From positions 496,001-560,000 of the forward strand of contig JAVKCG010000004.1 in the NCBI GenBank assembly GCA_040222875.1: a DNA stretch of 64,000 nucleotides, written 5' to 3'. Of the stretch, positions 36,785 through 46,711 are shown one piece after another. Every line of letters begins with the position of its first letter. The first letter of the stretch is position 1. A model generated the notes under the pieces. The model did no database searches. It saw nothing but the letters and a program-made list of their open reading frames with translations, and was not told the origin of the DNA. The position numbers were made by a program, and so were the translations under genes. The DNA comes from JAJCYL01 sp040222875. GTDB lineage: Bacteria > Bacteroidota > Bacteroidia > Cytophagales > Cyclobacteriaceae.

Positions 36785-39253
36785 GTGAAAAATTTTCTCC
36801 AATTATTGCTTCTTCTGATCAGTGTGTTGCCAATCACTTTATTGGGACAAAACTCAATATCAGGAATTATTTCAGATGCTGAATCTGGAGAAACCATACC
36901 GAATGCCGTTGTACTTATAAAGGGGAGCACTGTTGGAACCACCAGCAACCTTGATGGGCATTTCACACTACTTAATATCACAAAAAGCAACATTATTGAA
37001 GTTCGTTACCTGGGATACGAAAACTTTACGGCAGCTCTCGATACCATAGACCTAAATCAAATTTTTGAAATTCAGCTATCTACCGGTTCAAGGAAATTGG
37101 AGGAAATTGTTATTCAAGGTGAGAAAGACCAAATGGTCCGAATGAGTGAAAATATTAGTCAGGTTTCAATCAGCCCAATACAAGTTCAAGCGCTTCCTGG
37201 AATTGGTGAAAAAGACATTTTCCGGTCTTTTCAATTATTACCAGGAATCAGTGGCACCAGTGAATCATCATCAGGATTATTCGTGAGGGGTGGAACACCC
37301 GATCAAAACCTGATCACCTTTGACGGCTTTACAGTTTACCATGTAGATCACTTTTACGGTTTTTTTAGTGCCTTTAATTCTAATGCGATCAAAGACGTAC
37401 AGCTTTATAAAGGAGGCTTTGAGGCCAAATTTGGTGGGCGTATTTCCAGCGTAATGGAAGTGACGGGAAAATCTGGAAATACCAACGGACTTGGAATCCA
37501 GGGTGGTATAAGTCCAATAAGCTCCAATTTGACCATAGAGGCTCCCCTCTTCAATGGCAAAGGATCCTTTTTAATCGCCGGTCGTCGGTCTTATACCGAC
37601 ATTATTCAAAGTAAACTATTTGATGATATAAATGGATTGTTTCAAAGCGAACCTGAATCTGATGGAGGTGGCTTGGCACCAGTAAATGACCTGTTTCTTA
37701 GGAATCAAAATGACCCTGTTTTTTACTTCTACGATCTCAATGCAAAACTGACTTTCCGGCCATCTAGAAAGGATGTAATCTCACTTTCATTTTACAATGG
37801 ACAAGACAATCTTGATAATTCAAGGGAGGTAGATGATGAAACTTTTGGTGATGCAATCATCGGAAGGTTCAACGATGTGGGCTTGACCCCAGTCGGCGAG
37901 GGAGTTGCCGAAAGCATTGATTTGTTCAACCATACAGATGATATTTTGAAGTGGGGCAATTACGGCACCAGCCTAAAGTGGAGCCGCCAATGGAGCAAAA
38001 GGTTTTACACCAATTCTGTAGCAGCTTATTCCAATTATTTCAGTAGACGCGATTTGTTGTCTGCCACATCTTTATCAGTTAATGATACCACCATTAACAT
38101 TAATGTGAGCACACTTGAAGACAACGACCTGAAGGAGTACATGTTTAGGTGGGATGGCGAATACCTGGTGAATGAAAGCAACAGCCTTGAGTTTGGTTTT
38201 CAACTTAGCAGCAATCGTGTCAGGTATGATTTTATTCTTAATGACTCAACTACCATTATCGGTAGGGATGATAAGGGTTTTGTGGGGTCGGCTTACATAC
38301 AAGATAAGTTGAAGCTAGGCAGATTGGAGGTGAACGCAGGCATCAGGTTAAACCAGTTCGATGTCACAGAAGAGGTTTATGTGGAGCCAAGGCTTTCAGC
38401 CGTCTATAGATTGTCTGACAAACTAAGGTTAAAATCTGCCTGGGGCATTTATCATCAATTTGTCAATCGAATTGTGCGGGAGGATATTTCTACTGGCAGT
38501 CGGGATTTTTGGTTGATAGCCGATGATCAATTGAACCCGGTAAGTAAAGCCACTCATTATGTTGCCGGAATCGCCTACGAAACGGATGGCTGGCTTTTCG
38601 ATATCGAAGGGTTTTATAAAGATATGTCGGGGTTATCAGAATTTAGCCTGCGCTTCAGCGGGGCTATCAGCAATAACAATGGGCAGCAAGACCTTAACTT
38701 AAGTGCCAATCAATTATTCTTTTCGGGTACCGGAATCGCAAAAGGGCTTGAATTTCTGGCGCAAAAGAAAATTGGAAAATATACCGGTTGGGCCGGGTAT
38801 ACGCTTAGTCAGGTTGAACACAATTTTCCGGGTTTGAACGATGGGGTTTTTTATGCACTCCATGATCAACGCCATGAGCTGAAACTGGTTAGCAAAGTTG
38901 AAATTGGCCGCTGGGATCTGGCTTCAACTTTTGTCTACGGTTCAGGAAAGCCTTACACCGCACCAGTTGGTAGCTATCAAATTGAGTTGCTAGATGGTTC
39001 AGTGGGCAACTTCATCAGTATCGGTGATAAAAACACCTTTCGATTGCCAAGCTACCAGCGACTTGATATCTCCGCTACGTTCAATTTTGAACTTGGAAAA
39101 GTTGATACCAGCCTTGGTCTTTCGGTTTTTAATTTTCTGGGGCATCAAAATATCTGGTACAAAGAGTTTCAGGTCATTACCGGTGAAATCATAGAGACCG
39201 ATGTTAACTATCTGGGCTTTATACCTAGCGTGTTTATCAACTTTAAATTCTGA
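36785..39253 (+). CDS. TonB-dependent receptor with carboxypeptidase-regulatory-like N-terminal domain
   Basis: 822 residues starting at GTG. Signal peptide (about 1-21, ending LLGQ), a CarboxypepD-reg-like beta domain (about 22-105, ISGIISDAESGETIPNAVVLIKG), plug domain (about 115-225, RGGTPDQNLITFDGFTVYHVDHFYGFF) and 22-strand barrel to the C-terminal phenylalanine (FINFKF). It imports a ligand with TonB energy. The DUF4249 lipoprotein that follows overlaps it by 1 bp, a SusD-like partnership repeatedly seen in Bacteroidota. The substrate is unknown. Confidence 0.92.
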   Translation: MKNFLQLLLLLISVLPITLLGQNSISGIISDAESGETIPNAVVLIKGSTVGTTSNLDGHFTLLNITKSNIIEVRYLGYENFTAALDTIDLNQIFEIQLSTGSRKLEEIVIQGEKDQMVRMSENISQVSISPIQVQALPGIGEKDIFRSFQLLPGISGTSESSSGLFVRGGTPDQNLITFDGFTVYHVDHFYGFFSAFNSNAIKDVQLYKGGFEAKFGGRISSVMEVTGKSGNTNGLGIQGGISPISSNLTIEAPLFNGKGSFLIAGRRSYTDIIQSKLFDDINGLFQSEPESDGGGLAPVNDLFLRNQNDPVFYFYDLNAKLTFRPSRKDVISLSFYNGQDNLDNSREVDDETFGDAIIGRFNDVGLTPVGEGVAESIDLFNHTDDILKWGNYGTSLKWSRQWSKRFYTNSVAAYSNYFSRRDLLSATSLSVNDTTININVSTLEDNDLKEYMFRWDGEYLVNESNSLEFGFQLSSNRVRYDFILNDSTTIIGRDDKGFVGSAYIQDKLKLGRLEVNAGIRLNQFDVTEEVYVEPRLSAVYRLSDKLRLKSAWGIYHQFVNRIVREDISTGSRDFWLIADDQLNPVSKATHYVAGIAYETDGWLFDIEGFYKDMSGLSEFSLRFSGAISNNNGQQDLNLSANQLFFSGTGIAKGLEFLAQKKIGKYTGWAGYTLSQVEHNFPGLNDGVFYALHDQRHELKLVSKVEIGRWDLASTFVYGSGKPYTAPVGSYQIELLDGSVGNFISIGDKNTFRLPSYQRLDISATFNFELGKVDTSLGLSVFNFLGHQNIWYKEFQVITGEIIETDVNYLGFIPSVFINFKF

Positions 39254-40083
39254 TGGGAGCAATAAAAAAAATATCACAATTGCTATTCTGGACATGTATG
39301 CTTGGTTTCTCAATTTCGTGTACCGATGAAAATGAACCTGGCGGTAATGATGTCGTGGTGGAAGCTTTTTTATATGCCGGAGAACCAGTTACAGATATTA
39401 GGCTCAAGCGGATAGTAAAATTTAATTCTGGTGAAGAAACTCTTTACATAAATGATGCAGATGTCACCATTGGATATTTGGGTCAAGCTTTTGCCCTGGT
39501 TCCATCTCCTGGGGATTCAGGTTTCTATCATTATCCTGGTTTAGATTTAGAGATAATCCCGGGGCAAACATATACACTTGAAGTCAACACAGTAGGCACT
39601 TTTATCACCTCGGAAACCGTTGTTCCGCAATCACCTACAGGGCTGGCACTCTCAAATAATTTAATTGAGGTACCGAAAATTAATAGCATATTCGATTTGG
39701 AGGTATTCGGGGAGATACCAGAAATCAACGTGACATGGAATAACACCGAAGGGGTATATCATTTCCTTTTGACAGCCAATACATTGGAAAATCCTGAACC
39801 CTTGAATGAATCGGGCTTCGACCTGGCAGGTAGGCTTTCACAGATATTGGTTTCTGCACCAACCTTGAATGATTTTGATGTGATCCGGCCGGCCCTTTTA
39901 ACAACGTACGGTCTCCACAGTGTCAAACTTTTCAGGATTAATCAGGAGTATGTCGATCTGTTCAGCTCATTTCAACAAGATTCCCGCAACCTGAATGAAC
40001 CATTAACCAACATCGAAGGTGGCGTTGGCATTTTTACGGCATTTTCAAGTCAGGAGGTGTTTTTTGAAGTGAGGAAGCCTTGA
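39253..40083 (+). CDS. DUF4249 lipoprotein, partner of the TonB receptor
   Basis: 276 residues. Lipobox at GFSISC (about 18-23) marks a lipoprotein; a DUF4249 pattern follows (DVVVEAFLYAGEPVTDIRLKRIV, LEIIPGQTYTLEV, ITSETVVPQ). DUF4249 proteins are typically encoded right after a TonB receptor and are thought to be surface components of the uptake complex. The ATG overlaps the receptor stop (TGATG), so translation is coupled. Confidence 0.87.
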   Translation: MGAIKKISQLLFWTCMLGFSISCTDENEPGGNDVVVEAFLYAGEPVTDIRLKRIVKFNSGEETLYINDADVTIGYLGQAFALVPSPGDSGFYHYPGLDLEIIPGQTYTLEVNTVGTFITSETVVPQSPTGLALSNNLIEVPKINSIFDLEVFGEIPEINVTWNNTEGVYHFLLTANTLENPEPLNESGFDLAGRLSQILVSAPTLNDFDVIRPALLTTYGLHSVKLFRINQEYVDLFSSFQQDSRNLNEPLTNIEGGVGIFTAFSSQEVFFEVRKP

Positions 40084-40127
40084 TCATGAACCAGTTGAAC
40101 GTCGGATTTTCTTGTAACATTCCAATG

Positions 40128-40505
40128 CTATAAAATCACCTTGAATATTATTAGAATGGGTAACAACATCCCTAAAACCCAGAAGATAAAATTAAAAATT
40201 CCAGATTTCATCAATTTTAAATCATAAGTGTGAAATGTGTCTACAGGCTTAGTTTTAAACAATTTCAGAAACGCAGCATGAAAGATTAAATACAAAATAT
40301 ACGACTGAAGAGGCATCATTAGAAAGGGCAAGAACTGGTTGTTTTCCAACATTTTAGATAGCAGATACCCAAGTAAAAAAAGGAGTATTGAGGAAGCCCA
40401 AATTCTCCTTTTCCAAATCACATCAAGAAGTACATCTCTCTTAAAGAGGAAAATTATTTGAATTGACATCGCAATTGGAACTATAATTAGACCCATTGTT
40501 GCCAA
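40128..40505 (-). CDS. Small membrane protein of unknown function
   Basis: 125 residues, four hydrophobic helices (about 3-20, 35-50, 58-78 and 103-122), positive-inside loops. No family recognised. It is isolated on the minus strand between the DUF4249 lipoprotein and the lipase-like gene and divergent from the latter by 57 bp. Coding status rests on length, composition and topology. Confidence 0.5.
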   Translation of the reverse strand: MATMGLIIVPIAMSIQIIFLFKRDVLLDVIWKRRIWASSILLFLLGYLLSKMLENNQFLPFLMMPLQSYILYLIFHAAFLKLFKTKPVDTFHTYDLKLMKSGIFNFIFWVLGMLLPILIIFKVIL

Positions 40506-40562
40506 TGATAATAATTCTAAAGTTAAATTGAGGTTGAACCTTAAAGCAGTTGTATTACTAAT

Positions 40563-41804
40563 ATGAAAACAATAAGTCGCTTCGTCCTTTATCTAACACT
40601 GTCACTCCTTATCTCCTGTTCATCGGAGGACGATCCAATACCGGCAGATGATGTCACCAACCCTGATGATAACCCAAGTAACCCCAATCCTACAATATCG
40701 CCCAAACTCGTAAGTACAACCGAAATCGGATCATTTAGCGCTGCTGAGCTAACAGTTTTGATCGGCCTTGCCAATATCGACCTGGGTGATAACGCCTTTC
40801 AATATGATGTGACCGTATCAAAAATGGTTTATGAAACCGAGTTCAAGGGTGAAACCATCAATGCCTCAGGGTTGATCATCACACCAACGGCACTCGATGA
40901 AGATTTTGACCTGGTTGTGTTTAACCACGGTACCATTACAGCGCATAGCGAAGCTTTTTCAGAAACATCCCCAACTGGTCAATTGATGCCACTTTATGCA
41001 GCACTGGCTGCCACTGGTAACATTGCCATCTTCCCTGATATGATCGGTTTTGGGGAATCCTCAAACTTCTTTCATCCTTATTATGTGAAAGATGTGACGG
41101 CATCTACTGTAAGGGACATGATCGAGGTGACCGCAAGCAGCTCATCTTCATTCACCGGAGATTTATACATCGCCGGGTATTCGCAAGGCGGTTACATCAC
41201 TATGGTTTCGCATGAGGATATTCAGGGAAACCCAATTGACGGGGTAAACCTCAGGGCTTCGTTTCCTTCCTCTGGCGGTTATGATGTAAAGGGCATGCAG
41301 GAGTATTTTTTCAGCCTTGAAACTTATGACAATCCCTACTACCTCGGTTATGTGTCGCTTGCTTATCAAGATAATTACGATGTGCCATTTGAACTGGATG
41401 AATTGTTTAATCAGCCCTATGCCGATTTGATGCCCTCCCTTTTTGATGGGTCAAATACCAGTGGTTTGATCAACGCCCAACTGACAGATGACATCAGTGA
41501 ACTAATAGTTGCTGATGCCCTCGTAAATTTTGATACAGATAACCAATACGATTTTCTTCGTGAAACCTTAATCGATAATGGGGTCATCACCTGGACACCT
41601 ACAATACCAATGTTTATGTACCACGGCAGTGCCGACATAACTGTCCCTTATCAAAACTCAGTTGACACTTACGAAAGGCTGTTATCAAACGGCGCCAGCC
41701 CTGACGTTCTAAAATTCATCACTCTTGAGGATAAAACCCATGGCACCGGAGTGGTACCTTATATTGAAAGCTTTATGGCTGAATTATCAGTGATTAAGAA
41801 TTAA
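40563..41804 (+). CDS. Lipase-like alpha/beta hydrolase lipoprotein
   Basis: 413 residues. Lipobox LLISCSS near residue 19, then an Asp/Pro/Asn-rich linker. The body is an alpha/beta hydrolase resembling secreted lipases/feruloyl-type esterases: VVFNHGTI (oxyanion side), nucleophile S207 in GYSQGG, acid side HGSADITVPY (Asp in that motif), and histidine in DKTHGTG. Predicted to be attached to the outer membrane surface or periplasmic face. Substrate unknown. Confidence 0.86.
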   Translation: MKTISRFVLYLTLSLLISCSSEDDPIPADDVTNPDDNPSNPNPTISPKLVSTTEIGSFSAAELTVLIGLANIDLGDNAFQYDVTVSKMVYETEFKGETINASGLIITPTALDEDFDLVVFNHGTITAHSEAFSETSPTGQLMPLYAALAATGNIAIFPDMIGFGESSNFFHPYYVKDVTASTVRDMIEVTASSSSSFTGDLYIAGYSQGGYITMVSHEDIQGNPIDGVNLRASFPSSGGYDVKGMQEYFFSLETYDNPYYLGYVSLAYQDNYDVPFELDELFNQPYADLMPSLFDGSNTSGLINAQLTDDISELIVADALVNFDTDNQYDFLRETLIDNGVITWTPTIPMFMYHGSADITVPYQNSVDTYERLLSNGASPDVLKFITLEDKTHGTGVVPYIESFMAELSVIKN

Positions 41805-41810
41805 CGGGCT

Positions 41811-41841
41811 TTTAGTATCCTCAATCGGGAATATATATTTG
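41811..41841 (+). promoter_or_regulatory. Candidate promoter of the M49 peptidase gene
   Basis: A TTTA element (41811-41814) and an exact TAnnTTTG box (TATATTTG, 41834-41841) are 19 bases apart. The box lies 22 bases before the ATG. The -33 element is one base off the usual TTTG. Confidence 0.55.
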
Positions 41842-41863
41842 TCGGTTTAAATAAGTAAACACT

Positions 41864-43885
41864 ATGAATTTGAAAACCATTCTTCCGATGGCCCTTATTT
41901 GTGCCATTGTAATAAGCTGTGAGCAACCTCAAAAAGAAAAGCAACCCATTCCATTAGTGGGTGACACCACCAACTTTGAGTGGCGCACTGAGCAGTTTGC
42001 TGATCTAAAGATCGTTCGATATCAGGTTGGAGGTTGGGAAAAGCTCACTGCAGATCAGCGAAAATTGGTTTACTATCTCACCCAGGCTGGCCTCGAAGGA
42101 CGGGATATTATGTGGGACATGAACTATCGACATAACCTCACAATCCGCCAGGCACTGGAAAATATTGTAAGGAATTACAATGGTGATAAAAACAGCGATG
42201 ATTGGAACAACTTCATGGTGTACATGAAAAGGATTTGGTTCTCAAACGGTATCCATCACCACTATTCTATGAACAAAATAATGCCGGAGTTTTCAAGGGA
42301 ATATCTTGAAGGATTGCTCTCTGAAACCAACACTGAGCTATCTACCGAGATCGTAGATATCTTATTCGATCCTGAAAAAGATGCCAAAAAAGTGAACCTC
42401 GATTCTAACGATGACCTAATTCTGACATCCGCTGTCAACTTTTATGGACCAGATATCACGCAGGCAGAAGTCGAGGCTTTTTATTCAGAAAAGATTGACA
42501 AATCTGACGATACCCCCATTTCTTATGGACTGAATTCCAAGCTGATACGAAATGAAGATGGCTCACTTTCGGAAGATGTGTATAAGGTTGATGGCCGTTA
42601 TGGTGAGGCTCTTAAAAAGATGATTAGTTGGTTGGAAAAAGCCGTAATCGTTGCAGAAAATCAAGCTCAGGGCGACGCCTTGAAACTTTTGATCGAATAC
42701 TTCCAAACCGGAGATCTTGCAAAATGGGATGAGTACAACATCGCATGGAGCCAAGCCACCGATGGCGACATCGATTACATCATGGGTTTTGTGGAAGTAT
42801 ATAATGACCCTCTCGCCTACCGCGGATCGTACGAAACAATCGTTCAGGTGAATGATTTTGAGGCATCGGCCAGAATGAAAGTGTTGATGGATAACGCCCA
42901 GTGGTTTGAAGACAAGTCCACTTTATTGCCGCAACACAAAAAAGAAAATGTGGTTGGCGTAACCTATAAAGTGGTGAATGTAGCCGGCAAGTCTGGTGAT
43001 GCCTCTCCCTCCTGCCCTGTTGGGGTCAACCTTCCAAATGCCAACTGGATCAGGTCAACTTATGGCTCCAAATCCGTGAGCCTTGGCAACATTGTAGCTG
43101 GCTATGCAAATGGTGGTGGCGGCGGTTTTGCTGATGAATTTTTATTGGAGGAAGTAAGGGAGCGATATGAAGAACATGGCGGCCTTTCAGGTAAAATGCA
43201 AACTGCACTTCACGAAGTAATTGGCCATGCTTCAGGGAAACTTGAGCTAGGGGTAGCCACTCCTAAAGAGACTTTAAAAAATTACAGATCGGCTTTGGAA
43301 GAAGCCAGGGCTGACCTTGTTGGCCTGTACTATCAACTAGATGAAAAGCTAATAGAACTTGGACTGTATCCTTCCATTGAAGCTGGAAAATCCAGGTACG
43401 ATTTCTACATCACCAATGGGTTGGTTTATCAGTTGCGGCGCTTGAAACTTGGTGAGGTAATCGAGGAATCTCATATGAGAAACAGGGCCATGGTAGCTGG
43501 CTGGGCATATGAAAAGGGCAAGGATGACAATGTAATGGAAAAGGTGGTTCAGGATGGAAAGACGTACTACAAAGTCAACGACTATGAAAAGCTCCGTGAG
43601 TTGTTTGGTCAACTATTACGGGAAGTACAACGCATCAAATCACAGGGAGATTATGAAGCCGGCAAGGCATTGATCGAAACTTACGGTGTACAAGTTGACC
43701 CAGAGCTTCATGCAGAAGTTCTTGAAAGAGCTGAAAAATTGGGGAGTGCGCCATACAGTGGCTTGATCAATCCACTTCTAATCCCAATTGAAGAAAACGG
43801 TGAAATTATGGATGTAAGAATGGAGTATCCTGATGATTTTATGAAGCAGATGTTAAGGTATTCGGAGGATTATGGGAATTTGTAG
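41864..43885 (+). CDS. M49-family dipeptidyl peptidase III, lipoprotein
   Basis: 673 residues. Lipobox VISCEQPQ near residue 19. The zinc-binding HExxGH of family M49 is at H450-E451-V-I-G-H455, and the second motif EEARAD starts at E479. It removes dipeptides from peptide N-termini. The length fits bacterial DPP III (about 650-700). As a lipoprotein it should work in the periplasm or at the outer membrane, probably on imported peptides. The stop overlaps the next gene by 14 bp. Confidence 0.93.
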   Translation: MNLKTILPMALICAIVISCEQPQKEKQPIPLVGDTTNFEWRTEQFADLKIVRYQVGGWEKLTADQRKLVYYLTQAGLEGRDIMWDMNYRHNLTIRQALENIVRNYNGDKNSDDWNNFMVYMKRIWFSNGIHHHYSMNKIMPEFSREYLEGLLSETNTELSTEIVDILFDPEKDAKKVNLDSNDDLILTSAVNFYGPDITQAEVEAFYSEKIDKSDDTPISYGLNSKLIRNEDGSLSEDVYKVDGRYGEALKKMISWLEKAVIVAENQAQGDALKLLIEYFQTGDLAKWDEYNIAWSQATDGDIDYIMGFVEVYNDPLAYRGSYETIVQVNDFEASARMKVLMDNAQWFEDKSTLLPQHKKENVVGVTYKVVNVAGKSGDASPSCPVGVNLPNANWIRSTYGSKSVSLGNIVAGYANGGGGGFADEFLLEEVRERYEEHGGLSGKMQTALHEVIGHASGKLELGVATPKETLKNYRSALEEARADLVGLYYQLDEKLIELGLYPSIEAGKSRYDFYITNGLVYQLRRLKLGEVIEESHMRNRAMVAGWAYEKGKDDNVMEKVVQDGKTYYKVNDYEKLRELFGQLLREVQRIKSQGDYEAGKALIETYGVQVDPELHAEVLERAEKLGSAPYSGLINPLLIPIEENGEIMDVRMEYPDDFMKQMLRYSEDYGNL

Positions 43886-44333
43886 ATATGTTTTTGAAGA
43901 AAATTGGACTGGAAAAGGATTTAAAACTACCCTAAACTTTGAGCAATTATCAAGGATTTTAAGCAGATCAATAGGAGCCAAATACAAACTTGGAGTAATT
44001 GGTAAACACGAAATTCGTCTATACTATCACAATTCATTTAAATATTTTAAAGGAGATGATTGGATTCCTTGGTGTGAATTCAAGGCCAAAAAGGATATGA
44101 AGAAAAACAAAGGGCAGGCTGTAAAATTCAAGATTGCCTTACATTCTATTTTTGTTGCGATGTCATTGCCAGTATTTATAACTATAATGTCGCTTCTTGG
44201 AGGTTCGGTACCTTTTGTGATTCAGCTAATTTTTACAGGCTTATCTACTGGCCTCCTCTATCAAATTTTTCAGAGTCAATGTAGTAAGTTCGAAAGGGAT
44301 TTAAAGAGTTTAGAGGATAGTATCCTCTCCTAG
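43872..44333 (+). CDS. Protein of unknown function with two membrane helices
   Basis: 153 residues: a polar N-terminal half (FEENWTGKGFKTTLNFEQL, then IRLYYHNSFKYFKGDDWIPW), then two hydrophobic segments (about 93-112 and 117-135) and a charged tail. No family recognised. It starts inside the M49 gene (14-bp overlap), which suggests translational coupling, and is followed by the tandem repeat block. Confidence 0.6.
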   Translation: MGICRYVFEENWTGKGFKTTLNFEQLSRILSRSIGAKYKLGVIGKHEIRLYYHNSFKYFKGDDWIPWCEFKAKKDMKKNKGQAVKFKIALHSIFVAMSLPVFITIMSLLGGSVPFVIQLIFTGLSTGLLYQIFQSQCSKFERDLKSLEDSILS

Positions 44334-44379
44334 TATAAGTCTTCAAGCAGTAATCGAAAACTTGTACTTTAACCTGTTA

Positions 44380-44549
44380 CCTCAAGGAGATTCCCACACT
44401 TTTTCGATCTAGCGATCTCAGAAGTTCGGAATGACGTGGTCTTAGAAAAGATCGTCATTCTGACGAGGTCAATCCAAACACAGTGAAGGATGCGACCGAT
44501 GAAAGACTCTCTTTCGCCATTGCTGGTGTTTTCACCAGCAATCATTTCA
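44380..44549. repeat. Intergenic repeat unit, copy 1
   Basis: About 170-bp unit repeated 201 bp further on with about 85% identity by eye. It contains an 8-bp inverted repeat (GAATGACG 44429-44436, CGTCATTC 44453-44460) and a perfect 10-bp hairpin with a TTTT loop (ATTGCTGGTG 44519-44528, CACCAGCAAT 44533-44542). It lies between two convergent transcription units. No protein can be supported in the 454 bases from 44334 to 44787. Confidence 0.85.
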
Positions 44550-44580
44550 CAGATGTTATATACTATCACCAGCCGCAAAA

Positions 44581-44753
44581 CCTCAAGAAGATTCCCACAC
44601 TTTTTCGATCAACCGATCTCAAAAGTTCGGAATGACGGGGCCTTAGAAAAAAGTGCGTCATTCTGACGAGGTCAAAATCCAAACGTAGTGAAGGATGTGA
44701 CCGGCGAAAGAATCTGTTTCGCCATTGCTGGTGTTTTCACCAGCAATCATTCA
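44581..44753. repeat. Intergenic repeat unit, copy 2
   Basis: Second copy of the unit. It has the inverted repeat GAATGACG (44630-44637) / CGTCATTC (44656-44663) and the same perfect 10-bp TTTT-loop hairpin at 44724-44747. Differences from copy 1 are mostly single substitutions and short indels outside the stems, while both stems are identical. Confidence 0.85.
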
Positions 44754-44787
44754 ATGACATCCAATCAGCCAAAACTCCGCAGATTAA

Positions 44788-45864
44788 TTAGCCTATTGGT
44801 TTCGGGAAATTGTTACGTAATCGCTCTAAAATCTCAATATACCCCTTCAACCCAGCCTTCAACTCTTCCAAATAAATAAACTCATTTGGTGAATGCGACC
44901 GCTCAGATTTACCAGGCCCAATTTTTACTGATGGAACGCTGAGTAATGTTTGGTCCGATGATGTCGGTGAACCAAACGGGTTGGCACCAAAATCAACACA
45001 CGCTTTAACTAAAGGATGTTCTGGGTCGATAAATGAGGGCCGCATCCTGAAAGACCTGGCCTTCAAATTCGCCTTCAATTCTTTTTGAAGAATCTCAAAA
45101 ACCTCCTCATTGCCATAGGCATCGTTGGTGCGGACATCAATCACGTAAGTGCACTTTCCTGGTATCACATTGTGCTGCGAACCGGCATTAATTAGGGTCA
45201 CTGTCATCTTAACAGGCCCTAACCACTCGGAAACCTTTTCAAATTGGTAGTTCCTGATTTTGTGAATGTCTTCAAGAGCCAGATAGATGGCGTTGGTGCC
45301 GGTGTCCCTTGCTGCGTGGCCGGACTCACCCATAACTTCTGCATCAATCACCATGAGGCCTTTTTCGGCTATGGCAGCCTGCATTTCGGTAGGTTCGCCT
45401 ACGATAGCACAATCAAGATGTCCGAGTTCCGGTAATAAGGCCTCCAATCCGTTTTTGCCAGAAATTTCTTCCTCCGCCGTTGCCGCAAGCACCAGGTTAA
45501 AATTTAGGTTTTCTGCTTTATAATAATGCACAAATGCCCCGATTAAGGAAACCAGACAGCCGCCTGCATCATTGCTTCCCAGGCCGTAGAGTTTGCCGTC
45601 TTTTTCTATTGGCTCAAAAGGATCGAGGGTATAGTTAGGGTTTGGCCTTACAGTATCATGATGGGAGTTCAGCAGTAATGTGGGCTTGCTAGCATTAAAA
45701 TGCTTGTTCCTGGCCCAAACATTATGACCAGATCGGTGCCATTGCACACCCTGTTTAGTGAGGAAAGCGGAAATCAAATCGGCTGTCGGCCCTTCCTCTT
45801 TGCTAAACGATTGCGTTTTGATCAGCTCTTTTAATAGCTGTGAAGTTTCTATTTGCAGATCCAT
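44788..45864 (-). CDS. argE: M20-family N-acyl amino acid deacylase (ArgE-like)
   Basis: 358 residues of the M20 metallopeptidase family. Metal ligands are visible in LLLNSHHDTVRP (His/Asp), NDAGG (bridging Asp), ATAEEEISG (catalytic Glu and ligand) and IVGEPTE. As last gene of the arginine operon it should remove the acyl group from N-acyl-citrulline (Bacteroidota route) or N-acyl-ornithine. The argB stop and this ATG share a base (TAATG), so the pair is coupled. Substrate acyl group is inferred from the cluster, not from this sequence. Confidence 0.85.
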   Translation of the reverse strand: MDLQIETSQLLKELIKTQSFSKEEGPTADLISAFLTKQGVQWHRSGHNVWARNKHFNASKPTLLLNSHHDTVRPNPNYTLDPFEPIEKDGKLYGLGSNDAGGCLVSLIGAFVHYYKAENLNFNLVLAATAEEEISGKNGLEALLPELGHLDCAIVGEPTEMQAAIAEKGLMVIDAEVMGESGHAARDTGTNAIYLALEDIHKIRNYQFEKVSEWLGPVKMTVTLINAGSQHNVIPGKCTYVIDVRTNDAYGNEEVFEILQKELKANLKARSFRMRPSFIDPEHPLVKACVDFGANPFGSPTSSDQTLLSVPSVKIGPGKSERSHSPNEFIYLEELKAGLKGYIEILERLRNNFPKPIG

Positions 45865-46658
45865 TAGAGATTAATTCTTGTGCATTGAGCAAAATCCTCC
45901 TGGGTCAATGACAATACTTTGTCTGAATTACCAATTACCACTTGCGAGACACCTGCATTGAGTGCATCAAAGGAATTGGTCATTTTTGGCAACATACCCG
46001 CTTGAATTGATCCTCCAGATTTGAGTTCTTCAAATCTTTCAAAATCCATGGTGGGGATGAGGCTTTGTGAATCCTTAACATCAGTCAACACCCCGTTCTT
46101 TTCAAAACAGTAAATCAAGATTACATCAAAGTGATCCGCCACTGATGCCGCTACTACCGATGCGATGGTGTCGGCATTAGTATTCAATATATTGCCCAGA
46201 TAATCCACTGTAAGGGGTGCCAGAACCGGCACTAAATCGGCATCAATAAGTTTCTTCAGCAAATCATTATTGACATCATCAACATCACCAACCCAGCCAA
46301 AGTCTATCCCATTATTAACCGGTCTTTTGTGCGCCTTGATCATATGGCCATCAGCGCCAGTAAGGCCCAAAGCGGGGCAATTGTTTTTACAAAGCAGTGC
46401 AGCTATTTTTTTATTGATCAGGCCACCATAAACCATGGTGCATAAGTTAATTGTTGCATCATCTGTAATTCGTCGGCCTTCGTAGTAATTAGGTTTGATG
46501 CCCAGCCTCTTCCCTATTTGCGTCGCAATTTTTCCACCGCCATGCACAAGGATTTTTTTACCTTCGATTTTGGAAAAATCCTGGATAAACACATTCAGGT
46601 CATCTTCCTGATCGATGACGTTCCCTCCTATTTTGACGACGTAAAGTTTTTCTTTCAT
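45864..46658 (-). CDS. argB: Acetylglutamate kinase family (N-acylglutamate kinase)
   Basis: 264 residues of the amino acid kinase family: the phosphate loop KIGGNVID, LVHGGGKIA, GLTGADG and the C-terminal GGSIQAGMLPKM motif. Second step of arginine synthesis, phosphorylating N-acylglutamate. There is no long N-terminal helix, which usually goes with the arginine-insensitive dimeric form; feedback inhibition is therefore doubtful. The gap to argF' upstream is 53 bp. Confidence 0.93.
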   Translation of the reverse strand: MKEKLYVVKIGGNVIDQEDDLNVFIQDFSKIEGKKILVHGGGKIATQIGKRLGIKPNYYEGRRITDDATINLCTMVYGGLINKKIAALLCKNNCPALGLTGADGHMIKAHKRPVNNGIDFGWVGDVDDVNNDLLKKLIDADLVPVLAPLTVDYLGNILNTNADTIASVVAASVADHFDVILIYCFEKNGVLTDVKDSQSLIPTMDFERFEELKSGGSIQAGMLPKMTNSFDALNAGVSQVVIGNSDKVLSLTQEDFAQCTRINL

Positions 46659-46711
46659 TTATACAATTCATTGTTCTGAATAAGCCACAGACCAGTCATG
46701 GTGACTGGAAA

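Noticed and set aside
44369..44578. Open frame of 69 codons on the minus strand inside the tandem repeat
   Set aside because: It lies in the repeat unit and is not preserved in the second copy.
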